Source: Akkermansia muciniphila (GTDB lineage: Bacteria; Verrucomicrobiota; Verrucomicrobiia; Verrucomicrobiales; Verrucomicrobiaceae). Taken from it: a DNA stretch of 41,830 nucleotides. The number at the start of each line of letters is the position of its first letter. Position 1 is the stretch's first letter. The stretch is from the NCBI GenBank assembly GCA_945882215.1, contig CAMCWM010000023.1, positions 1 to 41,830 of the forward strand, written 5' to 3'. The notes beneath the pieces are model-generated. The model ran no database searches and was not told the DNA's origin. It saw only the letters and a program-made list of their open reading frames with translations. A program made the translations under genes and the position numbers. Below are positions 41,277-41,830 of this stretch, one piece after another.

Positions 41277-41445
41277 ATGTCGGACTAACCGCCCTCGCGG
41301 GGTCCGTGCTCTAATCACGGCCATTCCACCCGACGCCCGCGATGAACCCGTTCTCCCGCCCAATTCGCCTGTTTTACCCTCCAGGGACCGCTTTCCGGCC
41401 CGGAAGGACGCTTTTCCCCCGGAAAACCGCCGCCCCATTTCGTCC
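41277..41445 (+). other. Non-coding stretch before the 21-bp repeats
   Basis: No gene or clear terminator is seen. GC-rich inverted motifs such as CCGGCCCGGAAGG and CCCCCGGAAAACC occur at 41393-41430. The whole region 41277-41830 contains no convincing coding region. Confidence 0.5.
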
Positions 41446-41719
41446 GGGGTGCTCCATGAACGCCTCGGGGTGGCTACTCCGCCGCTCGGGGTGGCCCATC
41501 AGCGGCGCGGGGTGCTCCACGGCCCGCTCATGGACGCAGGTCCGCCAGCCGGGGTGCTCCATCCCCGGCGCGGGGTGGCCCACCCGCCGCTCGGGGCGGC
41601 TCCCCATTTCCCGGAGGGAACACCCCGGCGCACTCGTGGAAGACCCCGCCGCGAGCATGGCGCACCCCGGCAGTGCCAGTGAGCACCCCGCCACCGCGAG
41701 TGGAGACCCCGCTGCGGAT
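41446..41719. repeat. Thirteen 21-bp degenerate repeats with a reversal of orientation
   Basis: Eight contiguous 21-bp units (41446-41613) mostly begin with GGGGTGCTCCAC or GGGGTGGCCCA- like 12-bp cores followed by 9 variable bases. After one base, five more 21-bp units (41615-41719) carry the complementary core, (G/A)(T/G)GGAGCACCCC-like, on the same strand. Read from the reversal point outwards both halves would encode the same heptapeptide pattern (V/M/S)-E-(H/D)-P-x-x-x. Long stems could form between the halves. The unit is unlike a CRISPR repeat. Function unknown. Confidence 0.8.
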
Positions 41720-41778
41720 GTAGGCGCGTTCGCCAGAACGCGAAGGCCCCGCCCTCGCACGTTGGCAAGTGCGCCTAC
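41720..41778. repeat. REP-like imperfect palindrome
   Basis: GTAGGCGC (41720-41727) and GCGCCTAC (41771-41778) are perfect outer arms. Read inward, the left GTAGGCGCGTTCGCCAGAAC and the right complement GTAGGCGCACTTGCCAACGT agree at most positions, with largely transition differences. It abuts the 21-bp array. Such 59-bp palindromes are typical of dispersed extragenic elements. The remaining bases to 41830 are A/C-rich with short AACCAAGAAC-like repeats. Confidence 0.65.
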
Positions 41779-41830
41779 GCCCGCCCGCCAACCAAGAACC
41801 AGGAACTCAGAACCAAGAACTCTACCCGCA

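Noticed and set aside
41242..41682. Protein-coding gene with heptapeptide repeats (plus strand), or its minus-strand counterpart at 41374-41760
   Set aside because: Both frames overlap the XRE gene end or non-coding sequence, change pattern at the orientation flip, and have no plausible leader. Kept as repeat DNA.
41446..41719. CRISPR array
   Set aside because: The constant part is about 12 bp and the variable part 9 bp, the orientation flips, and no cas genes are nearby.
1..41830. tRNA, rRNA or riboswitch
   Set aside because: No cloverleaf, rRNA segment or known riboswitch core was recognised by reading; a covariance-model scan would be needed to exclude small RNAs.

Overview
The window is high-GC DNA that most resembles a member of the Verrucomicrobiota (Prosthecobacter/Verrucomicrobiaceae-like) or a close PVC relative. 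The pointers are paired DUF1592-type cytochrome/PSD proteins and DUF1552 proteins, a planctomycete/verrucomicrobial type ECF sigma factor with its membrane partner, many secreted esterases and DUF1080-like proteins, and a secreted leucine-rich-repeat protein. This assignment is inferred from gene content; there is no rRNA in the window.

Layout. (1) 1-10.6 kb: the C-terminal part of a large STAND-type ATPase with TPR-like repeats, then three proteins sharing an unrecognised ~400-residue domain, interleaved with a GMC flavin oxidoreductase and an HSL-family esterase. The third and largest of these proteins also carries a complete-looking DNase II domain and a Lys/Ala/Pro histone-H1-like tail. 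A DUF3820 protein follows. (2) 10.6-12.7 kb, minus strand: ctaB, a SCO copper protein and a DUF420 membrane protein, an assembly set for cytochrome oxidase. (3) 12.7-18.6 kb: an accessory segment with a frameshifted polyvalent-protein kinase-like remnant, an orphan ORF, a tightly coupled HTH/primase-like/AAA helicase operon, a repeat cluster that could be an origin, a terminase-small-subunit-like protein, a second HTH protein and an ArsR regulator. No integrase or structural phage genes are visible. (4) 19.1-40.7 kb, all plus strand: a long array of exported proteins, comprising three alpha/beta hydrolases, two TlpA-like thioredoxins, a sigma/anti-sigma pair, an LRR protein, DUF1592-DUF1552-DUF1552-DUF1592, a sialate O-acetylesterase-like protein and a DUF1080-like protein. 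(5) 40.7-41.8 kb: a small protein, an XRE regulator, a 13-unit array of 21-bp repeats with a reversal of orientation, and a REP-like palindrome.

The most novel items are the DNase II fusion and its paralogue family; duplicated gene 3' ends next to intervening genes (GMC tail after the esterase, acetylxylan-esterase tail after the double thioredoxin); a thioredoxin domain whose CxxC seems to have moved to the cis-Pro loop; a scar holding an orphan signal peptide and a truncated copy of the XRE gene found 16 kb away; and the 21-bp repeat array. Functional links between the genes of region 1 are inference from proximity and short or overlapping junctions.
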